Assembly: GCA_001464055.1 (NCBI GenBank)
Contig: LNET01000025.1
Location: forward strand, 103,960 to 167,959
Reading direction: 5' to 3'
DNA from: Burkholderiales bacterium Ga0077543
GTDB taxonomy: Bacteria; Pseudomonadota; Gammaproteobacteria; Burkholderiales; Burkholderiaceae_C
Length of the DNA: 64,000 nucleotides
The position numbers and the translations under genes were made by a program. Below are positions 53,967 to 62,827 of the stretch, one piece after another (position 1 is the stretch's first letter; each line of letters opens with the position of its first letter). The notes below the pieces were generated by a model, which saw only the letters and a list, made by a program, of their open reading frames with translations, had not been told where the DNA came from and did no database searches.

Positions 53967-54134
53967 GCGTTCAATTTCAGGCTAGCCCGGAAAAAAGAAG
54001 CTGTCGTGACAAAGCCATCGGGCGGTTCCTGGCAAGCGGGGTGTCAAGCGGGCGACATAAAGCAGGATTAGCTTCGAGCGTTTGCCTGGTGGCGCTGTGC
54101 TGTCGCACGTCGCTGCTCCACCCCTCAGCTGCAC

Positions 54135-54713
54135 ATGTCCACCCGTGTCGGTCGCGACCCCTATCTGCAATCGAGCACGAGCCTCGGCAACCGTCTTGCG
54201 CGGGCCTGCTGGGGCGTCGTGTGGCTGCTGCTGTGCAGGGTCTCGCCGCGGCCGCTGCACGCCTGGCGTGGTCTGGTGCTGAGGATCTTCGGGGCGCGGC
54301 TCGGGCCCCACTGTCATGTCTATCCTGCTGCCAGCATCTGGGCGCCCTGGAATCTGTCGTGCGAAGACGCCGTGTGCATTGCCGACGGCGCAGTGGTCTA
54401 CAACCCCCGGCCGGTCCACCTGGGTTCACACGCGGTGGTCTCGCAGCAAGCCTTCCTGTGCGGCGCCGGCCACGACATCGACGACGCGGCTTTCCCGATG
54501 GTGTGCCAGCCCATCCACATCGGCGCCTATGCCTGGATCGGCGCACGCGCCACGGTGTGCGCCGGTGTCACGGTGGGTGAAGGCGCCGTGCTGGGGCTGG
54601 GCGGCGTTGCGACCCGCGACCTGCAGGCCTGGACCGTCTACGCCGGCGTGCCGGCCCGCGCGCTGCGGCAGCGCCGCCGGCAAGCGCCGCAGCAGCGCCC
54701 GCGAGCGGCGTGA
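54135..54713 (+). CDS. WcaF-like hexapeptide-repeat acetyltransferase
   Basis: 192 residues with left-handed beta-helix hexapeptide repeats (IADGAVVYNPRPVHLGSHAVVSQQAFLCGAGHDID, then IHIGAYAWIGARATVCAGVTVGEGAVLGLGGVATRDL). The conserved His is in GAGHDID. Such enzymes O-acetylate sugars of surface polymers. It starts the plus-strand modification cluster and lies 168 bases from the divergent xrtD gene. Confidence 0.88.
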   Translation: MSTRVGRDPYLQSSTSLGNRLARACWGVVWLLLCRVSPRPLHAWRGLVLRIFGARLGPHCHVYPAASIWAPWNLSCEDAVCIADGAVVYNPRPVHLGSHAVVSQQAFLCGAGHDIDDAAFPMVCQPIHIGAYAWIGARATVCAGVTVGEGAVLGLGGVATRDLQAWTVYAGVPARALRQRRRQAPQQRPRAA

Positions 54714-54722
54714 AGGCGCGGC

Positions 54723-56771
54723 ATGCCCATGCGGGAACCCGCCGTCGCCGGGCGGGCGACGACAGCGGAAGTGGCCGAGACAGGCGCCTGGCGTCCGGAC
54801 ATCGAAGGGCTGCGCGGCATCGCCGTGCTGCTGGTGCTGGCGGTGCACTGCGCCCCTGGCGTGTTTCGCGGCGGCTTCATCGGGGTCGACGTGTTCTTCG
54901 TTCTGTCGGGCTTCCTGATTGCTTCGATCAGCTTGCAGGAACTGGACGGGCAGGCCTTCGGCGCGAAGGCCTTCTTTGCGCGGCGCCTGCGGCGCCTGTT
55001 GCCGGCGCTGCTGGTGGTCTTGCTGGCCTGCCTGCTGTTCGCGGCGATATGGGCCATTCCCGCCGACGCCAGGGCCATCGGCAAGCATGTGGCCGCCGGT
55101 GCCGGCTTCGTTTCCAACCTGGTGCTGTGGCGCGAGGCCGGGTACTTCGACCCTTCGTCGAGCCTGAAGCCGCTGCTGCACCTGTGGTCGCTGGGCATCG
55201 AAGAACAGTTTTATCTGTTCTGGCCCTTGCTGGCCTTGCTGCTGGTGCGGGTGGGGCGGTTCGCGCTGCCGCTGGTGTTGCTGCTGCTGGGCCTGTCGTT
55301 CGGGCTGAACGTCGCCTTCGTCGATGTCAAGGCCAAGGCGGTGTTCTTCCTGCCCGCCACGCGCATGTGGGAGATCCTGGTCGGTGTGCTGCTGGCCGTG
55401 TGGAGCCACCGCGTTCCAGGGGGGCCGGTGGCCAGCCTGCGGGGCTGGCTGCCGGCCGGCGCGGGGCTGCGCCTGCAGTTGCCGAACCTGCTGGCGGCCG
55501 CCGGTCTGCTGCTGCTGGTGGCCGCCGTGGTGCTGATCGACGAGACCCTGAGCTTTCCCGGCTGGTGGGCGCTGCTGCCCACGCTGGCCACCTTGCTGCT
55601 GCTGGCGGCCGGCATGGGGGCCTGGGTCAACCGGCAACTGCTGGCGCTGCCCCTGCTGACCTTCTTTGGCCGCATCAGCTACCCGCTGTACCTGTGGCAC
55701 TGGCCCTTGCTGAGCTTTCCGCTGCTGTTGAACCACACGCCAGACGCCTTGCAGCGGCTGGCCTTGATGGTGCTGGCGGTGGGCCTGGCGCTGCTGACCC
55801 ACCATGCTGTGGAACAGCCGCTGCGCTTCGGCCGCTGGGCGCCGCGCGCGCCGGCCTGGCTGCTGGCGGCGCTGTTTGCGGTGGGCGGGCTGGGTTGGGG
55901 CTTGTACCTGTCGGACGGCGGGCTGGCGCGTTGGCCGCCAGAGGTTCGCACCATCGCGGCTGAACACATGCGGCAGGACATGAACACCGTTCGTCTGGGC
56001 AGCTGTTTCCAGGACAGCGCCGCGCTGCGCCAGGAGCACCTGCCAGACTGCATCGACCGCGAACCGGCCGCCGCGCCGTTGCTGATGCTCTGGGGCGATT
56101 CTTTTGCCGCGTCTCTGTACCCCGGCTTGCGTGCGCTGGTCGGCGACGGGCTGCTGCCCATGCGGCTGGCCCAGTTCACCGGCCCGCTGTGCCCGCCTTT
56201 GCCACCTGGGCGGGTGAGCCGGCTGGTGGGCTGCGAAGAGATGAACGACATCGCCCTGGAACAGGTGCGGCGCGAACGGCCCGCCGTGGTCGTGCTGGCC
56301 GGTTCCTGGGCGACCTACCAGCCGCTGGACGATGGCAGCACCGGCGAAGTGGCGGGCCTGGCCCAGACCATTGCCCGCCTGCGCAGCCTGGGTGTGGCGC
56401 GGGTGGTGGTGGTGGGCAGCCTGCCGGTCTGGCAGACCGACCAGCCGCGGCTGCTGTTGTCTGCCTGGCAGCGCAGCGGGCAGCTGCCTGCACGCCTGGC
56501 CGACGGCCTGGTGGCGCAGCCCCGGGCCCTGGACCGCCTGGTGGCCGAAGAGGCCCGGCGCAGCGGCGCCGAGTTTGTCTCGCCGTACGAGCTGCTGTGC
56601 AACCCGGACGGTTGCCTGGCCACACTGCAGGAGCACGGCCGCCTGTACCCCACCGCCCACGACGCGGCCCATCTGACGGCGCCGGCTGCGCGCCACCTGG
56701 CGCGCGCTGCACTGCCGCAATGGACCCGCACCTCAATCCGCCCTGATGGCGGCCCTGAAGAAAGGCCTTGA
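54723..56771 (+). CDS. acyltransferase-3/SGNH fusion (OafA-type)
   Basis: 682 residues. The N-terminal half is a multi-pass acyltransferase-3 domain (EGLRGIAVLLVLAVHCAPG, then FIGVDVFFVLSGFLIA, with the catalytic His in AVHCAP and SLKPLLHLWSLGIEEQFYLFWPL). The C-terminal periplasmic half is an SGNH domain with block I LMLWGDSFAASLYPG and HDAAHLTAPAARHLA near the end. Such proteins transfer acetyl groups across the membrane to extracytoplasmic sugars. Confidence 0.9.
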   Translation: MPMREPAVAGRATTAEVAETGAWRPDIEGLRGIAVLLVLAVHCAPGVFRGGFIGVDVFFVLSGFLIASISLQELDGQAFGAKAFFARRLRRLLPALLVVLLACLLFAAIWAIPADARAIGKHVAAGAGFVSNLVLWREAGYFDPSSSLKPLLHLWSLGIEEQFYLFWPLLALLLVRVGRFALPLVLLLLGLSFGLNVAFVDVKAKAVFFLPATRMWEILVGVLLAVWSHRVPGGPVASLRGWLPAGAGLRLQLPNLLAAAGLLLLVAAVVLIDETLSFPGWWALLPTLATLLLLAAGMGAWVNRQLLALPLLTFFGRISYPLYLWHWPLLSFPLLLNHTPDALQRLALMVLAVGLALLTHHAVEQPLRFGRWAPRAPAWLLAALFAVGGLGWGLYLSDGGLARWPPEVRTIAAEHMRQDMNTVRLGSCFQDSAALRQEHLPDCIDREPAAAPLLMLWGDSFAASLYPGLRALVGDGLLPMRLAQFTGPLCPPLPPGRVSRLVGCEEMNDIALEQVRRERPAVVVLAGSWATYQPLDDGSTGEVAGLAQTIARLRSLGVARVVVVGSLPVWQTDQPRLLLSAWQRSGQLPARLADGLVAQPRALDRLVAEEARRSGAEFVSPYELLCNPDGCLATLQEHGRLYPTAHDAAHLTAPAARHLARAALPQWTRTSIRPDGGPEERP

Positions 56772-56783
56772 ACAACGGCCCTG

Positions 56784-58502
56784 ATGCAGGACCTGCCGCC
56801 AGATGACCCGATCGGACCCCGCTACACCCACACCATGACAAGCCCGAAGCCAGACGACGACAGCCCCGTGGCGCCGATGCCTGCGGACCCCGCCAGCGCG
56901 ATCGACACCTTCGCAACGGCGCTGCACACACGTCGCGATGCGCTGCGCAGCGCATGGGCCCTGGCCAGTGGGGCCGTGCTCGCGGGCTGCGGTGGCGGTG
57001 AAGGCAGCACGGCGCCGGTGGCGGGTGCGGTGCCCACCGCGCCGCCTGCGCCGCCCGCAGCACCGACGCCACCTGCACCAGCCACACCGCCCGCACCCGT
57101 ACCCGCCCCCGTACCAGCACCAGCACCAGCACCAGCACCAGCACCGGCGCCAGCACCACCGCCACCGCCACCGCCACCACCGGTCGGTGCGGCGGCCGTC
57201 ACCCGCCTGAAGGCGGCCATGGCCGCGGCGCGACCCCTGCAGGTGCTGGCGCGGCCGGTCGAGGTGACACAAGGCCAGTCCAACCTGGCGGTGCCGGGCC
57301 TGGGCGCCAACCCCGTGATCTTCCCCAGGCCACTGGGCTTCGGTGTCCGGCCCAACCCGGTGACGCTGGCCGAGGCCACCCAGGTGTGGGGCCCGCGCCG
57401 AGAACTGTGGAGCAAGTTCGCCGGCGGCTTCGCCGGAACCAACGACAGCAATGGCAGCTGGTGGCAGCCGGTGAGCATGCTGCGCCGGTTCGAGACCACC
57501 GTCAGTGGCGGCCCCTGCGTCTTCCACTTCGAATTCGACGGCCCGGCCTTCGAAGTGCTGTTTGCCGGCAACGACGTCATCGCGGTGGTGCTGGTCGACG
57601 GCCAGTACGCAGCGCCGCGGTACATCCGCAACGAATTGCGGGGCGGGGTGCAGGGCCGGGCCCTGAACGGCTTCGACACCTATGTGCGCTTCGACTTCGG
57701 CAGTGCTGCGCCCCGCAGGATTTCGCTGCATGCCTTCAGCACGCTGGGCCCGAGCGCCATCGCGATCGGGGCCAACGACAGCATCCGGGCCTGGAACCGG
57801 TCTGACGAAACCAGCATGAGCGTGCAGGCCGATTCGTATGGCCTGGCCTATTCGCCGAACTGGGCCTTCAGTGGCATCTTCCATGAAGCCGCGATGCTGA
57901 TGGGCATCACCCATGTCGACGCCGACGCCGTGGGTGGCACGGGCTATGCGCCGAACAACATCCAGACCCGCGCCGGCGACTCTTTCCTGGGGCGCCTGCC
58001 CGCCATGACCCGGGCCCCCTGCGACCTGTTCCTCAGCTGTGGCGGCATCAACGACAACAACTGGCTGGCCCTGCCGCCTTACGCCAGCGGTGCCGAGGCC
58101 CGGGCGGGTTTCGACAGCGCCGTGCAACGCTATTTCCGCGAACTGCGTGCGGCGCTACCGAACGCCGTGCTGGCTGCCGTCGGGCCCTGGCAGCCGAACC
58201 CGAACTTCCAACCGCAGTCTGCGCGCGACAAGACCGACACCCTGCGCGCCGCGCTGCAGGCGGTGGCCGGACCCTGGGTCTTCATGGACAACCTGGCCGG
58301 CAGATGGCAGGCCAGTTCCGGCGCCGCGGGCGCGGCGACCGGGCCCTGGCAGACCGGTACCGGCAATGAAGCCAACCCCCGCGGCGACGGCAATGCCGAC
58401 CTGTACCTGTCGGGCGACGGCACCCACCCTTCGCAGGCGGGTTGCCGGTATCTCGGTGAACGCATCGCCGCGGACTTGCGCGCAGCCCTGGCCACGATGT
58501 GA
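56784..58502 (+). CDS. SGNH/GDSL-type esterase, possible Tat lipoprotein
   Basis: 572 residues. The N-terminus has a twin-Arg (RRDALRSAWALASG, residues 50-63) then a lipobox-like VLAGC (Cys69), so it may be a Tat-exported lipoprotein. A Pro/Ala linker follows (about 75-130, microsatellite-encoded). The mature part has a jelly-roll-like middle (PCVFHFEFDGPAFEVLFAGNDVIAVVLVDG), then an SGNH core (CDLFLSCGGINDNNWLAL and SGDGTHPSQAGCRYLG, with the catalytic Asp/His block). It probably deacylates surface sugars. Its C-terminal part is clearly homologous to a broken fragment at 63525-63860. Confidence 0.85.
   Translation: MQDLPPDDPIGPRYTHTMTSPKPDDDSPVAPMPADPASAIDTFATALHTRRDALRSAWALASGAVLAGCGGGEGSTAPVAGAVPTAPPAPPAAPTPPAPATPPAPVPAPVPAPAPAPAPAPAPAPPPPPPPPPVGAAAVTRLKAAMAAARPLQVLARPVEVTQGQSNLAVPGLGANPVIFPRPLGFGVRPNPVTLAEATQVWGPRRELWSKFAGGFAGTNDSNGSWWQPVSMLRRFETTVSGGPCVFHFEFDGPAFEVLFAGNDVIAVVLVDGQYAAPRYIRNELRGGVQGRALNGFDTYVRFDFGSAAPRRISLHAFSTLGPSAIAIGANDSIRAWNRSDETSMSVQADSYGLAYSPNWAFSGIFHEAAMLMGITHVDADAVGGTGYAPNNIQTRAGDSFLGRLPAMTRAPCDLFLSCGGINDNNWLALPPYASGAEARAGFDSAVQRYFRELRAALPNAVLAAVGPWQPNPNFQPQSARDKTDTLRAALQAVAGPWVFMDNLAGRWQASSGAAGAATGPWQTGTGNEANPRGDGNADLYLSGDGTHPSQAGCRYLGERIAADLRAALATM
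57115..57181. repeat. short tandem repeats encoding the Pro/Ala linker
   Basis: Five CAGCAC units (57115-57144) are followed by a CACCGC-type stretch (to 57181). The units are multiples of three, so length change would alter linker length without frameshift. Confidence 0.8.
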
Positions 58503-59866
58503 GGTCCGGCGCGCGCAAGGGAAGTCACATGGATGGCGGGGGTGCAGGCGTGAAGCTGCGGCCCCCGCCGGGGCCGGCCGGTCCCTGGGCACGCGCTGCC
58601 ATGGTCTGGCAGCGCTGGCGCCGCCGCCTGGGCATCGCCCTGTCCGGGCAGCTGTCGGTGCAGCTGCTCGGCTTCGTCACCGGCCTGCTCCTGCTGCGCT
58701 GGATGGCCGAGCCGGAATACGCCAAGACCGGTCTCGTGCTGGGCTTTCAGGCCACGGCCGCGAGCTTCGTCGACCTGGGTGTGGGGGGCTCGCTGGTGGC
58801 CCTGATCGGCAGCCGGTCCGACGACCCGCGCGTGGTCGGCGGCTACGTGGCCGCCGCCCGCTGGTGGCGCCGCCTGATGCTGGCTCTGGTGCTGCCACTG
58901 GGGGCGGCGGCCTTCTGGATGTTCGCGCAGCGGCAGGGCTGGGCCTGGCAGGAAGCGGCCGTGCTCTACGGCTGCATTGCGCTGACGCTGATGTCTGCCG
59001 GGGTCACCGCCTGGGCATCGGCGCCGCTGCTGTTGCAGCAGCGGCTGGGAACGCTGTATGCGGTGTCGAATGCCGGTGCCGTGGTTCGGCTGCTGGGTTG
59101 TGCACTGCTGTATGCCCTGGACCAGCTGAATGCCATCACGCTGACGCTGCTGGGCACGGCGGTGAGTGCCGTCATGGCCCAGTGCTACTGGCATGCCGCG
59201 CGGCGCCACGTGCAGGAACCGCGCAGCTGTGATGCGGCGCTGCGTCGCGAGGTCGGCCAGTACGTCGCACCCCTGGTGCCGCTGGCCGTCTTCTATGCCC
59301 TTCAGGGCCAGCTGGGCACCTTCCTGATCGCCTGGTTCGGGCAGGCACAGCAGGTGGCCGAGGTCACCGCACTGGGCCGGCTGGGCCAGCTCTTCGCCTT
59401 TCTGTCGGCCCTGTTCGGCATGCTCGTGATGCCTTACTTCGGCCGTGTCGCCGGCGACGTGTTTGTCCATCGCTACGCCTGGGCCGTGGCCGCCACGCTG
59501 GGCGCGGCGGCGGCCATCAGCGCTGCGGCCTTCATGCTGCCCGAACCCCTGCTGTGGCTGCTGGGCAGCCGTTACGACCACCTGCGGCAAGAGGTCGGCT
59601 GGGTCGTGCTGGCAGGTTCGCTGAGCTTCGCCGGCGGCGCGGTCTGGAGCATCCACGCGGTGCGCAAGTGGGTGTTCTGGCGCGGCACGGCCTTCTACAT
59701 CGCGAGCGTCGTGACGGCTCAGGCCCTGTTTGCCGCCTTCGTGCCGCTGGACAGCACCCTGAACGTGCTGCTGATGAACGTCGTGGCGAGCGCAGCCGCC
59801 CTGCTGGCCCAGCTGCCGATTGCCTGGATGGGCCTGGCGCGCGACGCCCGCCTGGCCGGCCGCTGA
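58499..59866 (+). CDS. Wzx-like polysaccharide flippase (MATE/MVF-type)
   Basis: 455 residues with about twelve hydrophobic helices and no soluble domain, typical of Wzx/PST flippases (for example QLSVQLLGFVTGLLLLRWMAEPEYAKTGL and FASVDLGVGGSLVALIG-like pattern). The start, GTG 58499, overlaps the stop of the upstream SGNH gene; an in-frame ATG at 58529 is an alternative. It would move lipid-linked repeat units across the inner membrane. Confidence 0.85.
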   Translation: MRSGARKGSHMDGGGAGVKLRPPPGPAGPWARAAMVWQRWRRRLGIALSGQLSVQLLGFVTGLLLLRWMAEPEYAKTGLVLGFQATAASFVDLGVGGSLVALIGSRSDDPRVVGGYVAAARWWRRLMLALVLPLGAAAFWMFAQRQGWAWQEAAVLYGCIALTLMSAGVTAWASAPLLLQQRLGTLYAVSNAGAVVRLLGCALLYALDQLNAITLTLLGTAVSAVMAQCYWHAARRHVQEPRSCDAALRREVGQYVAPLVPLAVFYALQGQLGTFLIAWFGQAQQVAEVTALGRLGQLFAFLSALFGMLVMPYFGRVAGDVFVHRYAWAVAATLGAAAAISAAAFMLPEPLLWLLGSRYDHLRQEVGWVVLAGSLSFAGGAVWSIHAVRKWVFWRGTAFYIASVVTAQALFAAFVPLDSTLNVLLMNVVASAAALLAQLPIAWMGLARDARLAGR

Positions 59867-59878
59867 CCGAGCCTGTCG

Positions 59879-60985
59879 ATGGCCAGGTCGGTGCGTGTGC
59901 TGGTGCTGAACAACTACCCGCTGGACAGCGTGTGGGAAGAGGTCCGGCGCGGCCAGAAGCCCGACCACCATCTCTACGGCATCCACCACCTGGCCGCGAT
60001 GGGCTACGACATCCGCGTGGTCGACGGCGCGACGTCCAGGCGTGTCGCCACCCTGGCGCGCTGGCTGCAGCGCCTGCCGAACCCTGTGCCGCTGGGTGCC
60101 TTGGCCCGCCAGAGTGCCGCCTGGCAGGCCCTGCGCGAAGGCGACGTGGTCTATGCGCCCTGCGGCGATGAACTGACGAGCCTGGCCTACCTGCGAGCGC
60201 TGGGCCTGCTGCGCACGCCGCTGCTGGCGCTGCAGCACCACGCCCTGAACCGCGGCAGGCTGGCCAGGCTGCGTGAACCCTTGCTGCGCCTGATGGTGCG
60301 CGGTGTGGATGCCTTTCCGGCCTTGAGCCTGCGCGCTGCGAACGAGATCAACCGGTATGGCCCGCCAGGCCAGCCGAAGTCGGTGGCCCTGGCCTGGGGA
60401 CCCGACGCGCAGTACTACCCGCGCGCCCAGGGGCCGGGGCAGGGCGTGCTGGCTGCAGGCCGCACTGGGCGTGACTTTCTCAGCTTCGCGCTGGCGGCCA
60501 CACAAGCCGGCGTGGCCGCGCACATCATCGGTCTGCCAGGCCCCTGGCTGGCGGCGCGCAGCCGATTTTCGGCCAGGGTGCGGGTGCAGACACCCGCTGC
60601 AGGCCAGGTTTTCGGCTACCCCGAGATGATGGCCGCCCACCTGTCGGCGCGCGCCATCGCGATCCCGCTGGAAGCCAGCCCCGACAGCCTGGCCGGGCTG
60701 ACGAGCCTGGTCGACGCGCTGGCCATCGGACGGCCGGTGATCATGACCCGCAACCCCTTCATCGACCTGGACATCGAAGCCCTGGGCATCGGCCGCTGGG
60801 TGGCGCCGGGCGACGTCGCAGGCTGGGCCGAAGCCTTGCGCTGGTTCGACCGGAACCCCGAAGCCAGCCTGGCGATGGGCGCGCGCGCCAGGGCGCTGGT
60901 GGACGGGCCGACCTGGAATTCGCTGGCCTTTGCGCAGCGCATCGACGCGCTGCTGGCGGGCTTGTCGCGCGCCGCGTCAAGCTGA
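59879..60985 (+). CDS. GT-B glycosyltransferase
   Basis: 368 residues. It begins VRVLVLNNYPLDSVWEEV and has a mid-domain LLALQHHALNRGRLARLREPLL. The C-terminal half has VDALAIGRPVIMTRNPFIDLDIEALGIGRWVAPGDVAGW, matching a nucleotide-sugar donor region. Classical E-x7-E is less evident than in the other GTs. Sugar unknown; it sits 12 bases after the flippase. Confidence 0.82.
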   Translation: MARSVRVLVLNNYPLDSVWEEVRRGQKPDHHLYGIHHLAAMGYDIRVVDGATSRRVATLARWLQRLPNPVPLGALARQSAAWQALREGDVVYAPCGDELTSLAYLRALGLLRTPLLALQHHALNRGRLARLREPLLRLMVRGVDAFPALSLRAANEINRYGPPGQPKSVALAWGPDAQYYPRAQGPGQGVLAAGRTGRDFLSFALAATQAGVAAHIIGLPGPWLAARSRFSARVRVQTPAAGQVFGYPEMMAAHLSARAIAIPLEASPDSLAGLTSLVDALAIGRPVIMTRNPFIDLDIEALGIGRWVAPGDVAGWAEALRWFDRNPEASLAMGARARALVDGPTWNSLAFAQRIDALLAGLSRAASS

Positions 60986-61321
60986 TCCTGAATCCGGCAG
61001 GTACTCTGTCGCGGAAGCCCGGCTGGTGGCCTGAGCGGACCGAGGGTCGGCGCGATCTTGTCGCTGACGTGGCACAGCATTAAGGCCGGTCGGTCCGCAG
61101 CCTTGAACTGCTCCGCATCCACTCTGACAAGACTCAAGTTCGGTGTCGGGGATGCGCGCCATCGGGATGCCTCCGGTGACAAATCTGCTGGCGCATTCAT
61201 ACACGGTCATCGAAAAGTGAAGCAACCCGGTTGTCGGATGAGTCTTGGCATGGCCGCATTCCCTGGAAGAGAATCGCGCCATGTCCATCAAGCAGCGCGT
61301 GAGCGCGCAGGGAGCCTGACC
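60986..61321. other. intergenic region before the accessory patch
   Basis: 336 bases with no convincing gene. The boundary between the polysaccharide cluster and the degraded accessory patch falls here. A weak sigma-70-like pair, TTGGCA (61245-61250) and GAGAAT (61269-61274) with an 18-base spacer, lies upstream of the antitoxin gene, and GGGAGC near 61311 is its ribosome-binding site. Confidence 0.35.
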
Positions 61322-61465
61322 ATGACCACCGTGCAGATCACGTTACCCGACGCGCTGGCCCATGAGGCTACTAAGGCCGGGCTGCCGGCGCCGATGACGC
61401 CTGAGGAGATCAGCGCCGAGATCGACGCCTATCGCACCGAGCAGCGGCGTGCGGCTGGTTCTTGA
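61322..61465 (+). CDS. small antitoxin-like protein
   Basis: 47 residues from ATG 61322 (MTTVQITLPDALAHEATKAG). The opening strand plus helix looks like a short VapB/ribbon-helix-helix type antitoxin, and ends with an acidic helix (PEEISAEIDAYRTEQRR). It overlaps the start of a PIN-type toxin gene by 17 bases, the usual order for VapBC. Because the toxin is broken, the antitoxin may be a relic or act in trans. Confidence 0.65.
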   Translation: MTTVQITLPDALAHEATKAGLPAPMTPEEISAEIDAYRTEQRRAAGS

Positions 61466-61765
61466 CACGAACACGGCGCTGCCGGGGCTGCCCTGGGGCG
61501 GCACGCCGGTGCGCTTGATCGATGCGGCCGCGGCCGGCCAGGTCGAGCTGGCCAGCAGCGCGGCGTTGCTGGCCGAGTTGCAACGGTGCTGTCGCGCGAG
61601 AAATTCGCCAGGCAGCTTGCCAAGCGCGGGATCACTGTGGCCGATGTCTTCGATGGCTATGCGGCGATGGTCAACATCGTGATGCCGGCCACCATCGCGC
61701 GCAGCCGCCAGCAGTTCCTGGCCGAGATGCTGCGCAACGTGCTTGGTGAAGGTTCCGCGCGGTGA
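61449..61765 (+). pseudogene. PIN-domain toxin, frameshifted and truncated
   Basis: The N-terminus MRLVLDTNTALPGLPWGGTP is a typical PIN start with the first catalytic Asp. After ELQ (about 61585) the reading continues in another frame with VLSREKFARQLAKRGITVADVFDGYAAMVN, a classical PIN continuation, so one base is missing. The C-terminal third of PIN proteins, with the remaining acidic residues (DPDDD-type motif), is absent; instead the frame ends RRQFLAEMLRN-like before the next gene. Both lesions make an active nuclease very unlikely. Confidence 0.75.
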
Positions 61766-62364
61766 CGGCCCTGCAGACCCTGGCCCCCGAGGCGATCACG
61801 CTGCGCATTGCCACGGTACGCAGCCAGCGCGTGATCGTGGACGCCGATCTGGCCGCGCTCTACGGCGTGGAGACCAAGCGCTTCAACGAGGCCGTCAAGC
61901 GCAACCTGGCCAAGTTCCCGGCCGATTTCATGTTCACCCTCATGGCCGAGGAGTTCGCCGCTTTGAGGTCGCAATTTGCGACCTCAAACGACCAGGCCGC
62001 CATCTCGCCCCGGCGCGGCGGCCGGCGCTATGCGCCGCGCGTGTTCACCGAACATGGCGCGCTGATGGCCGCCACCATCCTCAACAGCCCGCGCGCCGTC
62101 GAAGTCTCGGTGTACGTGGTCCGCGCCTTCGTGCGGCTGCGCGAGCTGGCAGCCACGCATGACGACCTGGCCAAGCGGCTCGATGAACTGGAGCAGAAGA
62201 CCGAGGCGCTGGCCATGAACCACGACACCTTCGGCCGCAACACCCGCAATCAGCTCAAGCAGGTCTTCGACGCGCTGCGCGAACTCATGACGCCGCCCGA
62301 TCCGCCCAAGCGGCCTATCGGGTTCGTCACGCACGAGGACAAGAACAAGAAGACGAAGGACTGA
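61762..62364 (+). CDS. ORF6N-domain protein
   Basis: 200 residues. The ORF6N domain is at about 12-100 (ITLRIATVRSQRVIVDADLAALYGVETKRFNEAVKRN, then FMFTLMAEE, RRYAPRVFTEHGALMAATIL), with a C-terminal coiled segment (LAKRLDELEQKTEAL) and a basic tail. The domain is common on phages and mobile elements and may bind DNA. GTG 61762 overlaps the stop of the broken toxin frame, and its stop overlaps the kptA start (ATGA type). Confidence 0.85.
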   Translation: MTALQTLAPEAITLRIATVRSQRVIVDADLAALYGVETKRFNEAVKRNLAKFPADFMFTLMAEEFAALRSQFATSNDQAAISPRRGGRRYAPRVFTEHGALMAATILNSPRAVEVSVYVVRAFVRLRELAATHDDLAKRLDELEQKTEALAMNHDTFGRNTRNQLKQVFDALRELMTPPDPPKRPIGFVTHEDKNKKTKD

Positions 62365-62798
62365 TGTCGGCCGACCCCGTTCAGCTCAGCAAGTTCTTGA
62401 GCTTCGTCCTGCGCTACAAGTCCGATGTCATCGGCTTGACCTTGGACCCGCAAGGCTGGACCAGCATCGACGAGCTGATCGAGAGGGGCAACGCCGCTGG
62501 CCCGCAGTTCGATCACGACGACCTGCGGCAGGTTGTCGAGACCAGCGACAAGAAGCGGTTCTCCACCTCGGCCGACGGCTTGCGCATCTGCGCCGCCCAA
62601 GGCCACTCGGTTCCCGTCGAACTTGGTCTAACGCCTGAAGAGTCGCCGCCCGTGCTGTACCACGGGACCGCAACGCGATTTGTCGAATCGCTCCTGTCTG
62701 CCGGGTCAAAGCCGCAGGCTCGCCAGCAGGTTCACTTGGCCGCAGACGAAGCAACCGCTCACCGCGTGGACCACACCCGTGTCACGGCCCCCGCATAG
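62364..62798 (+). pseudogene. kptA: RNA 2'-phosphotransferase KptA, C-terminally truncated
   Basis: 144 residues align by eye with KptA from LSKFLSFVLRYKSDVIGLTLDPQGW through VETSDKKRFSTSADGLRICAAQGHS and VLYHGTATRFVESLLSAG to QQVHLAADEATAHRV. The expected remaining 45 or so residues, which carry the C-terminal NAD-binding strand (ENGVWLT type) and VEFL, are missing and replaced by a short unrelated tail (DHTRVTAPA). KptA transfers a splice-junction 2'-phosphate to NAD; the truncated form is probably inactive. Confidence 0.75.
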
Positions 62799-62827
62799 CC
62801 TGCGTTGTTCATCTGGAGTTATGCCCC

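Noticed and set aside
54426..56720. 764-residue minus-strand open frame
   Set aside because: It is antisense to the WcaF-like and acyltransferase genes, with Gln/Arg/His-rich composition.
57115..57181. possible CRISPR or regulatory repeat
   Set aside because: The units are 6 bases, adjacent with no spacers, and in frame within a coding region, so it is a linker microsatellite.
58130..60640. 836-residue minus-strand open frame
   Set aside because: It lies opposite the SGNH, flippase and glycosyltransferase genes, which have clear domains; it has no recognisable motif.
60616..61200. 194-residue minus-strand open frame spanning the gap at 60986-61321
   Set aside because: More than half overlaps the glycosyltransferase gene; no domain, signal or ribosome-binding site was seen.
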